From an uncultured Spirochaetales bacterium (GTDB lineage: Bacteria; Spirochaetota; Spirochaetia; Sphaerochaetales; Sphaerochaetaceae), in contig CALFMX010000313.1 in NCBI GenBank assembly GCA_937902565.1, positions 1 through 23,049 of the forward strand: a stretch of 23,049 bases of DNA, in the 5' to 3' direction. Position 1 is the stretch's first letter; the number at the start of each line of letters is the position of its first letter. Shown here one piece after another: positions 6,970 through 15,066 of the stretch. The position numbers and the translations under genes are program-made. The notes below the pieces were generated by a model. It was not told where the DNA came from, did no database searches, and was given only the letters and a program-made list of their open reading frames with translations.

Positions 6970-7910
6970 ACACCGCTGTCAATATCCTGAGCCTCGGCAT
7001 CCCCTTCTCAGTCGCCCTCCTCATCGCAAGCCTCGGTGAGATGTTCAACCAACGCAGCGGCGTCTTCAACCTCGGCTGTGAGGGCATCATGGCGATGGGA
7101 GCCTTCTTGGGGATGCTGGTCCCCTACTCCGTCGGCCATGGCGGGCCGACAAGCGAGATCTTCAACGTCCTCGGCCTCCTCCTGGCCATGGGGGTGGGCG
7201 CCCTCTTCGGCCTCCTCTTCGCCCTCGTCGTCGTCACCTTCCGCGCCCCGCAGGGGATCGCGGGCATCGGGCTGCAGATGTTCGGTGTCGGGGTGGCCGG
7301 CACCCTCTTCCGCCACTTCATCGGCGGCACCCAGTCGGTGCCGGGTATCAGCAAGTTCCCCATCCCCCTCCTCTCGAAGATCCCCGTCCTCGGGCCGATC
7401 TTCTTCAGCCACAACGTCCTCGTCTACATCGCCTTCCTCTTCGTCCCCCTCTCGTGGTACATCCTCTTCAGGACCCCCTGGGGACTGAGGGTACGCGCTG
7501 CCGGGACCAACCCCCGGGCCGCCGACTCGATCGGCATCAACGTCACCCGGGTGCGCTACCAGGCCCTCGCTGTCGGCGGGGCGCTTGCCGGCCTGGCGGG
7601 AGCCTACCTCTCCCTCTGCCAGGCGAAGATGTTCAGTGACGGCATCATCGCCGGGCGCGGCTTCATCGCCGTGGCCCTGGTCTACTTCGGCCACTGGCAC
7701 CCGGTGAAGATCATGGGAGGGGCGCTCCTCTTCAGCCTTGCGCAGAGCCTGCAGCTGGCTATCCAGGGCCAGGGCATCGCCTTCCCCTACGAATTTGCAG
7801 TCATGCTCCCCTACGTGCTGGTCATCGTCGTCCTCGCCTTCAGTCGGGAGAGCCAGTTGCTCGGACCCACAGCGTTGGGCCAGCCGTTCAACCGGGAGAA
7901 ACGGATTTAG
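6966..7910 (+). CDS. ABC transporter permease 2 (BPD_transp_2; nucleoside importer)
   Basis: A 314-residue polytopic membrane protein and the second half of the importer pore (YufQ/NupQ type). The start is the ATG at 6966, overlapping the previous stop. A longer upstream frame is only the shadow of permease 1. Visible motifs: LGEMFNQRSGVFNLGCEGIM near residue 25, the ATPase-contact loop LRVRAAGTNPRAADSIGIN near 177, and GGALAGLAGAYLSL. There are about eight hydrophobic segments. It ends 92 bases before the molybdenum hydroxylase, and no strong terminator separates them. Confidence 0.9.
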   Translation: MNTAVNILSLGIPFSVALLIASLGEMFNQRSGVFNLGCEGIMAMGAFLGMLVPYSVGHGGPTSEIFNVLGLLLAMGVGALFGLLFALVVVTFRAPQGIAGIGLQMFGVGVAGTLFRHFIGGTQSVPGISKFPIPLLSKIPVLGPIFFSHNVLVYIAFLFVPLSWYILFRTPWGLRVRAAGTNPRAADSIGINVTRVRYQALAVGGALAGLAGAYLSLCQAKMFSDGIIAGRGFIAVALVYFGHWHPVKIMGGALLFSLAQSLQLAIQGQGIAFPYEFAVMLPYVLVIVVLAFSRESQLLGPTALGQPFNREKRI

Positions 7911-8002
7911 CCGTAGGCTAAGCACCTTCGAGATCAGTATCACAGACCGAGGCACCCCCTGCCGAGGCTAAGCGGCTGACACATACAGTAGAGAAGAACG
8001 CT
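7911..8002 (+). other. Gap between permease and hydroxylase with short repeats
   Basis: These 92 bases carry GGCTAAGC twice (7916-7923 and 7966-7973, 50 bases apart) and CCGAGGC twice (7947-7953, 7962-7968). There are two small stems: TAGCC/GGCTA (7908-7920) and GGCA/TGCC with a five-C loop (7951-7963). No clear promoter or terminator was found, so read-through from the importer operon is likely. A structured leader controlling the hydroxylase is possible but unproven. Confidence 0.35.
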
Positions 8003-10573
8003 ATGTATGCATTCACCGTGAACGGTAATCCGATCGAGTACCACGGCTCGGACAAGAGCCTCCTCTCATTCCTGCGCGAGGAGCTCAACCTCACCGGCAC
8101 CAAGGACGGGTGCAGTGAGGGGGCATGTGGGACGTGCATGGTCCTCGTCGATGGCAAGAAGACCAAGGCGTGTGCAGCACGCCTCTCACGCCTGGGCGGC
8201 AAGCGCGTGACGACCATCGAGGGGCTCAGCGAGCGCGAGGCGGCGGTCTACGCCTACGCCTTCGGCAAAGCCGGGGCAGTACAGTGCGGCTTCTGCACCC
8301 CGGGGATGATCATCAGTGCCAAGTCGCTTATAGACGTTGAGAAGAACCCCACCACCGCCCAGGTCAGGGAGGCCATCAAGGGGAACATCTGCCGCTGTAC
8401 CGGCTACCAGAAGATCGTCGAGGCGATCATGATGGCCGCCCGCATGCTGCGCAAGGAGACGCCCATCCCCGAAAACGGGGAGTCGCTGCTGCTCGGCAAC
8501 CGCTACCAGCGCATCGACGCAGAGAAGAAGGCTCTTGGAACAGGGCTCTACGCCGACGATCTTCGCATCGAGGGGATGCGGTATGCCAAGGCGGTCCGCT
8601 CCGCCTACCCGAGGGCACGCGTCCTCTCCATCGACGCAAGAGCGGCTGAGGCTCACCCCGACTTCCTGCGCCTCATCACCGCCTCCGATGTACCGAACAA
8701 CACCATCGGCCACCTCGTCCAGGACTGGCCGGTCCTCATCCCCGTCGGGGAGATCACCCGCTACACCGGGGATGCCATCTGCCTCGTCGTGGGGACCAGG
8801 GTCGATACCCTGAACGAAATCGCCTCCCTGGTGAAGGTCACCTACGAGCCGCTGACGCCGCTGCTCACCATCGCCGATGCACTGGCCGAAGGCGCTCCCG
8901 CCCTCCACCCGAATGGGAACATCCTCAGCCACCAGCACATCAAGCGCGGCGATGTGGATACGGCGCTCAAAGAGAGCGCCCACGTTATCAGCCGGCACTT
9001 CTCAACCCCCTTTACCGAACACGCCTTCATGGAGGTGGAGTGTGCCGTCGCCCTCCCCGATGGGGATGGGGTGCTCGTCCACACCAGCGGTCAATCAATC
9101 TACGATGAGCAGCGGGAGATAGCGACGATGCTCGCCCTGCCCGCTGACAAGGTACGCTGCCACTCGATGCTCGTCGGCGGTGGCTTCGGCGGCAAGGAGG
9201 ACATGAGCGTCCAGCACCACGCTGCCCTGGCCGCCTACCTGACCGGGGAGGTGGTCAAGGTCAGGCTCAGTCGCCAGGAGTCGATCCAGGTCCACCCCAA
9301 GCGCCATGCCATGGAGATCGACCTCACCGTCGGGTGCGACAGCGACGGGCGCCTGACAGCGATGAGGGCCTCCATCTACTCCAACACCGGTGCCTACGCC
9401 TCCCTCGGCGGCCCGGTGCTCCAGCGCGCCTGTATCCACGCCTCGGGGCCATACCGCATCCCCGCCTTCGAGAGCGAAGGGCGGGCAGTCTACACCAACG
9501 TCGTGCCGGCAGGGGCCTTCAGGGGTTTCGGGGTGACACAGGTCTGCTTTGCCACCGAGACGGTCCTCAACCTCCTCGCTGATGAGGTGGGGATCGACTA
9601 CTGGCAGATCAGGCGTCTCAACGCCCTCGCCCCCGGTGATGTGATCCCCAACGGCCAGATCGCCGGTGTCGATACCGCCATCATCGAGTGCCTCGAGGCG
9701 GTCAAGGAGGCGTACTACGCCTCTCCCACCGCCGGCATCGCAGCCGCCTTCAAGAACACCGGACTCGGCGGCGGCTACCCCGATACCGGGCGTTGCATCC
9801 TCTCGGTCGAGGATGGCATCGTCCACATCCGCACCAGCGCCGCCTGCATGGGCCAGGGGGTGGCCACCGTCTGCATGCAGATGGTAGGCCAGACCTGTGG
9901 CCTCAGGGCCGAAGAGATGGTCGTCGAGGACCCCGATACCCGTCGCACCCCCGACAGCGGCACCTCGACTGCAAGCCGGCAGACCCTCTTCACCGGCGAG
10001 GCAGTACGCCGTGCCTCCCTTAAGCTCAAGGCAGCTCTTGAGAACAAGAGCCTCTTGGATCTTGAGGGGCAGGAGTTTGCCGGGGAGTACGTCTCCGAGA
10101 CCGACTCCTTTGCCAGCGACAAGGAGCACCCCGTCGCTCACGTGGTCTACAGCTACAGCGCACAGGTGGCAACCCTCGATGAGGAGAAGCGCGTCGCCTC
10201 CCTCGTCGCCGCCTGCGATGTCGGGCAGGTTGCCAACTACCAAAGCCTCACCGGCCAGGTGGAGGGAGGGGTGGCCATGGGCATGGGGTACGCCCTGACT
10301 GAGGACTTCCCCATCGGCGAGGACGGCAACCCGGCGGTCAAGTTCGCCACCCTCGGCCTCCTCAGGGCCACCGAGGTTCCCCCCATCGAGGTGAAGATCG
10401 TCAGGGGGAGGGAGAGCCACGCGATCGCCTATGGGGTAAAGGGCGTGGGAGAGCTCACCACCCTGGCCACCGCCCCGGCCATAGGGGGGGCGTACTACCG
10501 CACCGACAGAATTGAGCGCACTACCCTCCCCTTGGAGGGGACTCCATATGAGAGGAAGCGGAAGAAGGGCTAA
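8003..10573 (+). CDS. Fused [2Fe-2S]/molybdopterin hydroxylase, xanthine dehydrogenase family (Se-dependent-type)
   Basis: An 856-residue cytosolic molybdenum hydroxylase combining the iron-sulfur and molybdopterin parts in one chain, with no FAD domain. Residues 1-80 hold the plant-ferredoxin-like [2Fe-2S] domain (Cys37, 42, 45, 57). Residues 80-150 hold the helical second cluster domain (Cys95, Cys98, Cys130, Cys132). The Mo-cofactor domains follow from about 165, with GGGFGGKED (392-400), AFRGFG (505-510), CMGQGVA (615-621) and the catalytic Glu817 in GVKGVGE. Size and fusion match the family annotated as selenium-dependent xanthine dehydrogenase, and also aldehyde oxidoreductases. The purine-type importer next door favours purine hydroxylation. 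Selenium use cannot be seen here, since it is a cofactor and not a UGA codon. AGAGAAG precedes the ATG. No Mo-insertion chaperone is in the window. Confidence 0.88.
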   Translation: MYAFTVNGNPIEYHGSDKSLLSFLREELNLTGTKDGCSEGACGTCMVLVDGKKTKACAARLSRLGGKRVTTIEGLSEREAAVYAYAFGKAGAVQCGFCTPGMIISAKSLIDVEKNPTTAQVREAIKGNICRCTGYQKIVEAIMMAARMLRKETPIPENGESLLLGNRYQRIDAEKKALGTGLYADDLRIEGMRYAKAVRSAYPRARVLSIDARAAEAHPDFLRLITASDVPNNTIGHLVQDWPVLIPVGEITRYTGDAICLVVGTRVDTLNEIASLVKVTYEPLTPLLTIADALAEGAPALHPNGNILSHQHIKRGDVDTALKESAHVISRHFSTPFTEHAFMEVECAVALPDGDGVLVHTSGQSIYDEQREIATMLALPADKVRCHSMLVGGGFGGKEDMSVQHHAALAAYLTGEVVKVRLSRQESIQVHPKRHAMEIDLTVGCDSDGRLTAMRASIYSNTGAYASLGGPVLQRACIHASGPYRIPAFESEGRAVYTNVVPAGAFRGFGVTQVCFATETVLNLLADEVGIDYWQIRRLNALAPGDVIPNGQIAGVDTAIIECLEAVKEAYYASPTAGIAAAFKNTGLGGGYPDTGRCILSVEDGIVHIRTSAACMGQGVATVCMQMVGQTCGLRAEEMVVEDPDTRRTPDSGTSTASRQTLFTGEAVRRASLKLKAALENKSLLDLEGQEFAGEYVSETDSFASDKEHPVAHVVYSYSAQVATLDEEKRVASLVAACDVGQVANYQSLTGQVEGGVAMGMGYALTEDFPIGEDGNPAVKFATLGLLRATEVPPIEVKIVRGRESHAIAYGVKGVGELTTLATAPAIGGAYYRTDRIERTTLPLEGTPYERKRKKG

Positions 10574-11907
10574 AGAGAGCGCTCGCTCAAGAACCGCTTG
10601 AGCAGGAAGGTGAGGTAGTACGGGAAGGTGTAGAAGGTTGCGGTGCGTCCGATGTTCTTATGCCCCAGCTTGATGCCATACTGCACATCTTTGTAGATTG
10701 GGGATTCAACCATCTTCTGCATCGATCGCGATGGACCATCATTAGCCTTCACTTCGATCGGGATCAATGAGTGTGCATCCCGGACAAGAAAGTCGATCTC
10801 AAGGGAATTTTTATCATCTCGATAGAAGTAGTTTGCATACCCCTGCTTAGCCAACATCTCTGAGACGATGTTCTCGTAGAGGGCACCCTTGTACGTATTG
10901 AAGTTGCGATTATTGCGCAGGTCTTGCTGAGCCTCCTCGTCAAGGCTCGCTATCAGAAGACCGGTATCACGAAAATACAACTTGTAGTTATCAGGATCAT
11001 AATTTCCTTTCAAGGGAAGTGCTGGTTGGCTCATACAATGACACACATTGACGATTGCTGCACTCTCCAACCATTCAACCACGCCAATGTATTCACGGCT
11101 TCGCGCCCCCCTTGCAACTTGTGATATCCTGAATTTTTTGTTATCCCTCCCAAGAAACACCGGTATCTTACGGTACACACTGATAATCTTGGCCTTATCG
11201 AGGCCACCTGCATATTTTGTGATGTCTTCCTCATAATCTGCCAAGATCTGACGTTGGATTTGGAGAGTTCCTCCATAATGCCTGTTGGTCACGAAACTTT
11301 TGACAACTGCAGGCATCCCACCAAGTACCAAGTATTCTCGAAAATTATCAAACATGACCTCTTGTTGGATCTTGGAAAGTGGCCGTACAGAGACCATATG
11401 ATCGAACAAATCCTCGATCTGATCTTGTTGGTACCCCTTTGCCCACAAATACTCCTCAAAGTCCAGTGACTGCAGCTCATAGTCCTGCTTATACCCTACA
11501 CTATTGGACTCTATCTCACTGTAGTTAATCCCCATCATGGAGCCGCTGCAAATCACATCATATCGCCCATCAAGCTTGAATGGTTTGAGGCTGGTGGCAC
11601 AATTGACACAATCCTGCAACTCATCGAAGAAGATAAGGGTCTGGTGTTCAACGAAGCGCAATGATGGATTGCGTAATGAAATATTTTTGATGATGACATC
11701 CACCTCGAACCCTTCATCAAAAATATCTCGATATTGCTTCTGCAAGGCAAAGTTGATCTCGATGACATTCGGATAGGAGCGCTTGGCAAACGCCTGGATG
11801 CTTACAGTTTTCCCAACTTGTCGAGCACCTTTTACGATTAAGGGCAATCGATCTGGATTTTGTTTCCACTCATCTAGAAATCTATCTATCTTACGTCTCA
11901 ACAACAT
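10570..11907 (-). CDS. AAA-family ATPase with DUF4143 domain
   Basis: A 445-residue protein of the large and poorly understood AAA_14/DUF4143 family. Walker A GARQVGKT is at 27-34 and Walker B LIFFDELQD at 91-99. The C-terminal part ends with a PD-(D/E)xK nuclease-like pattern (LEIDFLV, then IPIEVKA). I choose the ATG at 11907, because GGAG lies 6 bases before it. An in-frame ATG four codons upstream (11919) has no ribosome binding site. The gene is visibly more AT-rich and uses more A/T-ending codons than its neighbours, suggesting horizontal acquisition. Its TAG overlaps the TAA of the convergent hydroxylase gene. Role unknown; relatives often occur in many divergent copies per genome. Confidence 0.88.
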   Translation of the reverse strand: MLLRRKIDRFLDEWKQNPDRLPLIVKGARQVGKTVSIQAFAKRSYPNVIEINFALQKQYRDIFDEGFEVDVIIKNISLRNPSLRFVEHQTLIFFDELQDCVNCATSLKPFKLDGRYDVICSGSMMGINYSEIESNSVGYKQDYELQSLDFEEYLWAKGYQQDQIEDLFDHMVSVRPLSKIQQEVMFDNFREYLVLGGMPAVVKSFVTNRHYGGTLQIQRQILADYEEDITKYAGGLDKAKIISVYRKIPVFLGRDNKKFRISQVARGARSREYIGVVEWLESAAIVNVCHCMSQPALPLKGNYDPDNYKLYFRDTGLLIASLDEEAQQDLRNNRNFNTYKGALYENIVSEMLAKQGYANYFYRDDKNSLEIDFLVRDAHSLIPIEVKANDGPSRSMQKMVESPIYKDVQYGIKLGHKNIGRTATFYTFPYYLTFLLKRFLSERSL

Positions 11908-12051
11908 ATTGCACTCCATTCATTCGAATGGTATCACAGAATCTGCTAGATATAAAGCATAGAAATCACAAAATTTATTGGTTTTTCAGCATATTTTTCA
12001 CAAAAATATAGGTGATTGCACGCCAAATATCACATTTTTCTGAACACAAGC
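11908..12051 (-). promoter_or_regulatory. AT-rich upstream region of ATPase gene with palindrome
   Basis: A 144-bp AT-rich gap. The perfect 10-bp palindrome CATTCGAATG (11921-11930) lies just upstream of the ATPase start and could be an operator. Several A/T-rich hexamers occur, but no convincing -35/-10 pair with 16-18 spacing was found on the - strand. The right end holds the terminator-like stem listed separately. Confidence 0.3.
12012..12033 (-). terminator. Possible terminator of FMN-binding protein gene
   Basis: Bulged stem GTGA-TTG / CAA-ata-TCAC with a 5-base loop, 19 bases after the stop at 12052. T runs follow on both strands (TCACATTTTT on +, CTATATTTTT on -), so it may work in both directions. 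The stem is short and interrupted. Confidence 0.4.
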
Positions 12052-12423
12052 CTACAGGAGCCGCTCCGACCCCGAGAAGATTTCACGTGCGTGGAGGACC
12101 GCTGCAGCGTGGCCGGGGTACTTGGGAGGGGTCACCTCCTTCATGAAATCATAGAACGGGCCATCCCTATGGTAGGTGAGCGCCCCCTTGAGCTGGTAGC
12201 TCTTCCCATCGCGGGTGATGAAGAGCAGCGAGGCGACCCCGGTTGAGAGGAGATTGGCCTTCGTCTTGTCGAAGTAGTTGTCGGCGATGATGATCTGCTC
12301 ATCCCTGTAGAGCCCTGTGCTCATGACCCAGATCGAGTTGGGGGTCCCATCCCCTGATACGGTAGTCAATACAGTGGCAGGCTGGCGGTCAGCCCAGGCG
12401 TCAAGAATCTCTTGTGGCAGCAT
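12052..12423 (-). CDS. Pyridoxamine-5'-phosphate-oxidase-like FMN-binding split-barrel protein
   Basis: A 123-residue single-domain protein starting MLPQEILDAW. Recognisable patterns are ATVLTTVSGDGTPNSIWV near residues 17-34 and IIIADNYFDKTKANLL near 43-58, both typical of the small PNPOx-like/FMN-binding split-barrel group. These bind flavin or related cofactors, and true pyridoxamine oxidase activity is unlikely at this size. The ATG at 12423 is chosen because AGAGG lies 6 bases upstream; the frame stays open further upstream but without homology. It lies on the same strand as the sugar importer genes, 58 bases after the TIM-barrel stop, but a promoter-like box in that gap suggests separate expression. 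Exact substrate unknown. Confidence 0.8.
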   Translation of the reverse strand: MLPQEILDAWADRQPATVLTTVSGDGTPNSIWVMSTGLYRDEQIIIADNYFDKTKANLLSTGVASLLFITRDGKSYQLKGALTYHRDGPFYDFMKEVTPPKYPGHAAAVLHAREIFSGSERLL

Positions 12424-12439
12424 ATGCACCTCTTTGTCG

Positions 12440-12445
12440 ATTATA
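12440..12445 (-). promoter_or_regulatory. TATAAT -10 box before FMN-binding protein gene
   Basis: On the - strand a perfect TATAAT lies 16 bases before the ATG at 12423. No -35 box was found at normal spacing; the best is TTGCAC with a 20-base spacer. It is therefore a weak or activator-dependent promoter candidate. Confidence 0.35.
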
Positions 12446-12481
12446 GTACACCCAACTCTTCTGAGGTGCAAAGGAATATGG

Positions 12482-13300
12482 TCAGGATGGCGGGCTCTCC
12501 TCGATGAGCAGGCTCCTGATAAAGTTGCTCTCATGGACGGTGGTCGCCACCTCGCTTGTGATGATGGGGTTGTGTATGAGCGGCCCGTCGTAGTGGACTC
12601 CATCGAGGCCCCGGCGCACCGCCGCCCAATCGATGGTACCCTCCCCGACCCGCGTCTGGGTGCTGTCACGCACATGGACTGTCTTGAGGTAGACCCCTGC
12701 CTGCACGATCGCCTCCTCGATGCTCTGCTCCTCACAAGCCATGTGGTAGGTGTCGAGGTCGAGGCCCAGCGCACTATGATTGACCGCCTGCACGAAGGTG
12801 AGGGCGCGTTCGACATTGGGGATGAGGAAGTGTTCGCTCCGCCCGATGGGCTTGATGTTCAAGAGGACATCCTCGCTTTCGGCGACCCATGCGAGGCTGC
12901 GCAGGGATTTGACCGCCTGGCCAAAGAGGCGGTCTGCCTGGCCGGCAAGCTCCCAATGGGGAGGAAAGGCTGCATAGAAGGCACCATTGAGCGAGCCTCC
13001 GCCCATCTGCCCGATCGCCTTGATGATCTCGCTGCCATAGGCGACCGCACCCCGCCTTCTCGCCTCATCGAGGGAGGCGAGGTCGCTTTCTGTCTCGGCA
13101 GACCAGGTGTAGCTGAGATCGATGCGATGGGTACGCGCCTCAAAGCCGATGCGTGTTCGGGTGAGGACCGAGCCCCCTGCCAGGCGCTCGGCATCGAGTT
13201 CGACCTGGTCGTAGCCGAGCTCTCGGGCCAAGGCGATGAAGAGGGCCGCATCGTAGGGGCGGTACGCCCACCGTTTGTAGTGAACGCCGACGCTTCTCAT
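12482..13300 (-). CDS. Xylose-isomerase-like TIM-barrel protein (tagatose-3-epimerase fold), altered active site
   Basis: A 272-residue protein of the sugar phosphate isomerase/epimerase superfamily. The C-terminal half aligns well with D-tagatose 3-epimerase: GLDLDTYHM holds metal ligand Asp183 and His186, KTVHVRDS holds ligand His209, and GEGTIDW is conserved. The two glutamates that bind metal and perform acid-base catalysis in that family are replaced: Lys150 in NIKPIGRSE where EpxNRxE is expected, and Asn244 in LIHNPI where a V-x-E-P-F pattern is expected. It may be a non-catalytic or altered-chemistry paralogue. GGGGAG lies 5 bases before the ATG at 13300. It is last in the leftward sugar-importer operon, 43 bases after the permease stop, so a role on the imported sugar is likely. 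Confidence 0.82.
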   Translation of the reverse strand: MRSVGVHYKRWAYRPYDAALFIALARELGYDQVELDAERLAGGSVLTRTRIGFEARTHRIDLSYTWSAETESDLASLDEARRRGAVAYGSEIIKAIGQMGGGSLNGAFYAAFPPHWELAGQADRLFGQAVKSLRSLAWVAESEDVLLNIKPIGRSEHFLIPNVERALTFVQAVNHSALGLDLDTYHMACEEQSIEEAIVQAGVYLKTVHVRDSTQTRVGEGTIDWAAVRRGLDGVHYDGPLIHNPIITSEVATTVHESNFIRSLLIEESPPS

Positions 13301-13343
13301 AGTTCTCCCCTACCTCGATGGTAGCAGAGCCTACAGGTGGGCG

Positions 13344-14159
13344 CTAGCCTTTCACCGCCCCGGTGGTGAGACCCTTGATCACATACTTCTGGAAGAACAT
13401 GGTGAGCACGATCGCTGGTGCCATGATGACCACCGCCGCCGCCATGACCGCGCCCCAGTCGACCTCGACGTAGGAGAGGAAGTTGTAGACCGCGATGGGC
13501 AGGGTGCGCGTCTTCTGCTGGCTGAGCACCTGGCTGAACATGAAGTTGTTCCAGCTGAAGATAAAGGAGAGGGTCGTCGCTGTCACCACCCCCGGTCCCG
13601 AGAGCGGCAGCAGGATCTTGAGGAAGGCCGACTGCTGGGTCAACCCGTCCACCATCCCCGCCTCCTCAAGCTCGCGGGGCACCGCATCGAAGTACGGGCT
13701 CATGACCCAGACCACCAGAGGCAGGGCGATGAGCATGTGGCTGAGGATGAGGGCGATGTAGCTGTCCATCAGGCGCAGGCGGCTGAAGACGATGTACCAG
13801 GGCATCAAGAAGGAGATGCCGGGCATCAGGCGGGCGACGAGGATGAAGACCGAGAGTTTCTTCTGCTTGTAGCGGGCAATCGAGTAGGCGGCCGGAAGGC
13901 CGAGGAGCAGGGAGAGGAGCACCGCCACAATCGAGACGATGAGTGAGTTCTTCATATAGTGGAGGAAGTCCTGCTCGATGAAGACCCGTTGGTAGTTCCT
14001 CATCACCGGGGTGAAGATGAAGCGCGGCGGCCAGCTGATGATGTCGACCTGGGTCTTGAAGGAGCTCATCAGCATCCAGATGAACGGGAAGATGATCGGG
14101 ATGACGATGGCGACGAGGAGGAGGTAGAAGAGTACGATGACGAGTGGGTTTCTTTTCAT
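13344..14159 (-). CDS. Carbohydrate ABC transporter permease 2 (MalG-type, CUT1)
   Basis: A 271-residue inner-membrane protein with six hydrophobic segments. The cytoplasmic EAA loop (ELEEAGMVDGL, about residues 181-191) docks onto the ATPase. The N-terminal basic stretch and first membrane helix (NPLVIVLFYLLLVAIVIPIIFPFIW) and the C-terminal KYVIKGLTTGAVKG are hallmarks of MalG/UgpE-type permeases. AGGGGGA precedes the ATG at 14159 and overlaps the upstream permease stop; the gap is 9 bases. It forms the sugar-importer pore with the neighbouring MalF-type permease. No ATPase is encoded here, so a shared MsmX/UgpC-type ATPase elsewhere is presumed. Confidence 0.92.
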   Translation of the reverse strand: MKRNPLVIVLFYLLLVAIVIPIIFPFIWMLMSSFKTQVDIISWPPRFIFTPVMRNYQRVFIEQDFLHYMKNSLIVSIVAVLLSLLLGLPAAYSIARYKQKKLSVFILVARLMPGISFLMPWYIVFSRLRLMDSYIALILSHMLIALPLVVWVMSPYFDAVPRELEEAGMVDGLTQQSAFLKILLPLSGPGVVTATTLSFIFSWNNFMFSQVLSQQKTRTLPIAVYNFLSYVEVDWGAVMAAAVVIMAPAIVLTMFFQKYVIKGLTTGAVKG

Positions 14160-14168
14160 CCGATCCCC

Positions 14169-15047
14169 CTACATCTCAAAGATGCGCCTGAGGCGCATCA
14201 CCAGGAGGCTGAACGCCATCACGATGATGAAGAGGAAGACCAGCATGACAGCACTCTGTCCCATACGGAAGTATTCAAAGCTGTACTTGAAGGCGAGCAC
14301 ATTGAGGTTCTCGCTGGTGTAGCCGGGGCCCCCCCGGGTCATCGAGTAGATGATGTCGTAGGTCTTGAGGGCGTCGATAGCCCTGAGGATCACTGCCGTG
14401 AGGATCGTGGGCATCAACATCGGCAAGGTGATACGGAAGAGCACCTGGCGGCTGTTGGCGCCGTCGACCATCGCCGATTCATAGGGCTCGGTGCTCAAAC
14501 CGGCCAGCCCTGCCAGGACAATGATGGTGATCATCGGTGTCCACTGCCAGATGTCGACGATGATCAGGGACGGCATGACCGTCTTCGCGTCACTGACCCA
14601 TCCGCTCTGCGGCAGGCCGAGGACACTGAGCACATAGTTGAGGATGCCGATCGTCGGGTCGTAGAAGAGGTTGAAGACGATACCGATGGCCACCGGTGTT
14701 GCCACCAGGGGCAGGAGGAGCAGCGTCTTCATCAGCCCCTTGCCGACGAAGTTGCGGTGGAGGATGAGCGCAAGCGTGGTTCCCAGCAGCATCTCGACGA
14801 TGACGGAGGCGAAGGTGAAGTAGAAGGTCCTCCCGAGGGCCTGCACGAAGCGCGGCTCCTTGAGGACTTGCAGGTAACTCTTGAGGCCAACGACCTCGAG
14901 GGGTCTGCCGCTGGTCAGGGTCCAGTTGGTGAAGGAGAGGAAGAAGGTATAGCCTACCGGGAAGACCATCAGCACCACCACGAAAATAACCGCGGGCAGC
15001 GGGAAAAGAATACGAAGGTGTCTCTCGACAAATCCTTGGCGGACCAT
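14169..15047 (-). CDS. Carbohydrate ABC transporter permease 1 (MalF-type, CUT1)
   Basis: A 292-residue inner-membrane protein with about six membrane helices and the EAA loop YESAMVDGANSRQVLFRITLP. The opening (basic residues, then LFPLPAVIFVVVLMVFPVGYTF) and the following FTNWTL motif are typical of UgpA/MalF-type sugar permeases. AAGGAGAG lies 5 bases before the ATG at 15047. It is separated from the binding-protein stop by 62 bases holding a strong hairpin. It is co-transcribed leftward with the binding protein and the second permease. Confidence 0.92.
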   Translation of the reverse strand: MVRQGFVERHLRILFPLPAVIFVVVLMVFPVGYTFFLSFTNWTLTSGRPLEVVGLKSYLQVLKEPRFVQALGRTFYFTFASVIVEMLLGTTLALILHRNFVGKGLMKTLLLLPLVATPVAIGIVFNLFYDPTIGILNYVLSVLGLPQSGWVSDAKTVMPSLIIVDIWQWTPMITIIVLAGLAGLSTEPYESAMVDGANSRQVLFRITLPMLMPTILTAVILRAIDALKTYDIIYSMTRGGPGYTSENLNVLAFKYSFEYFRMGQSAVMLVFLFIIVMAFSLLVMRLRRIFEM

Positions 15048-15066
15048 GGGCCTCTCCTTGAACAGT

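Noticed and set aside
10585..10603. Stem GCTCAAG/CTTGAGC as terminator of the hydroxylase gene
   Set aside because: It lies inside the 3' coding end of the convergent ATPase gene and has no T run. It is too weak to call.
13310..13324. Small stem CTACC/GGTAG before the TIM-barrel gene
   Set aside because: Only 5 bp with a 5-base loop. Not distinguishable from chance.
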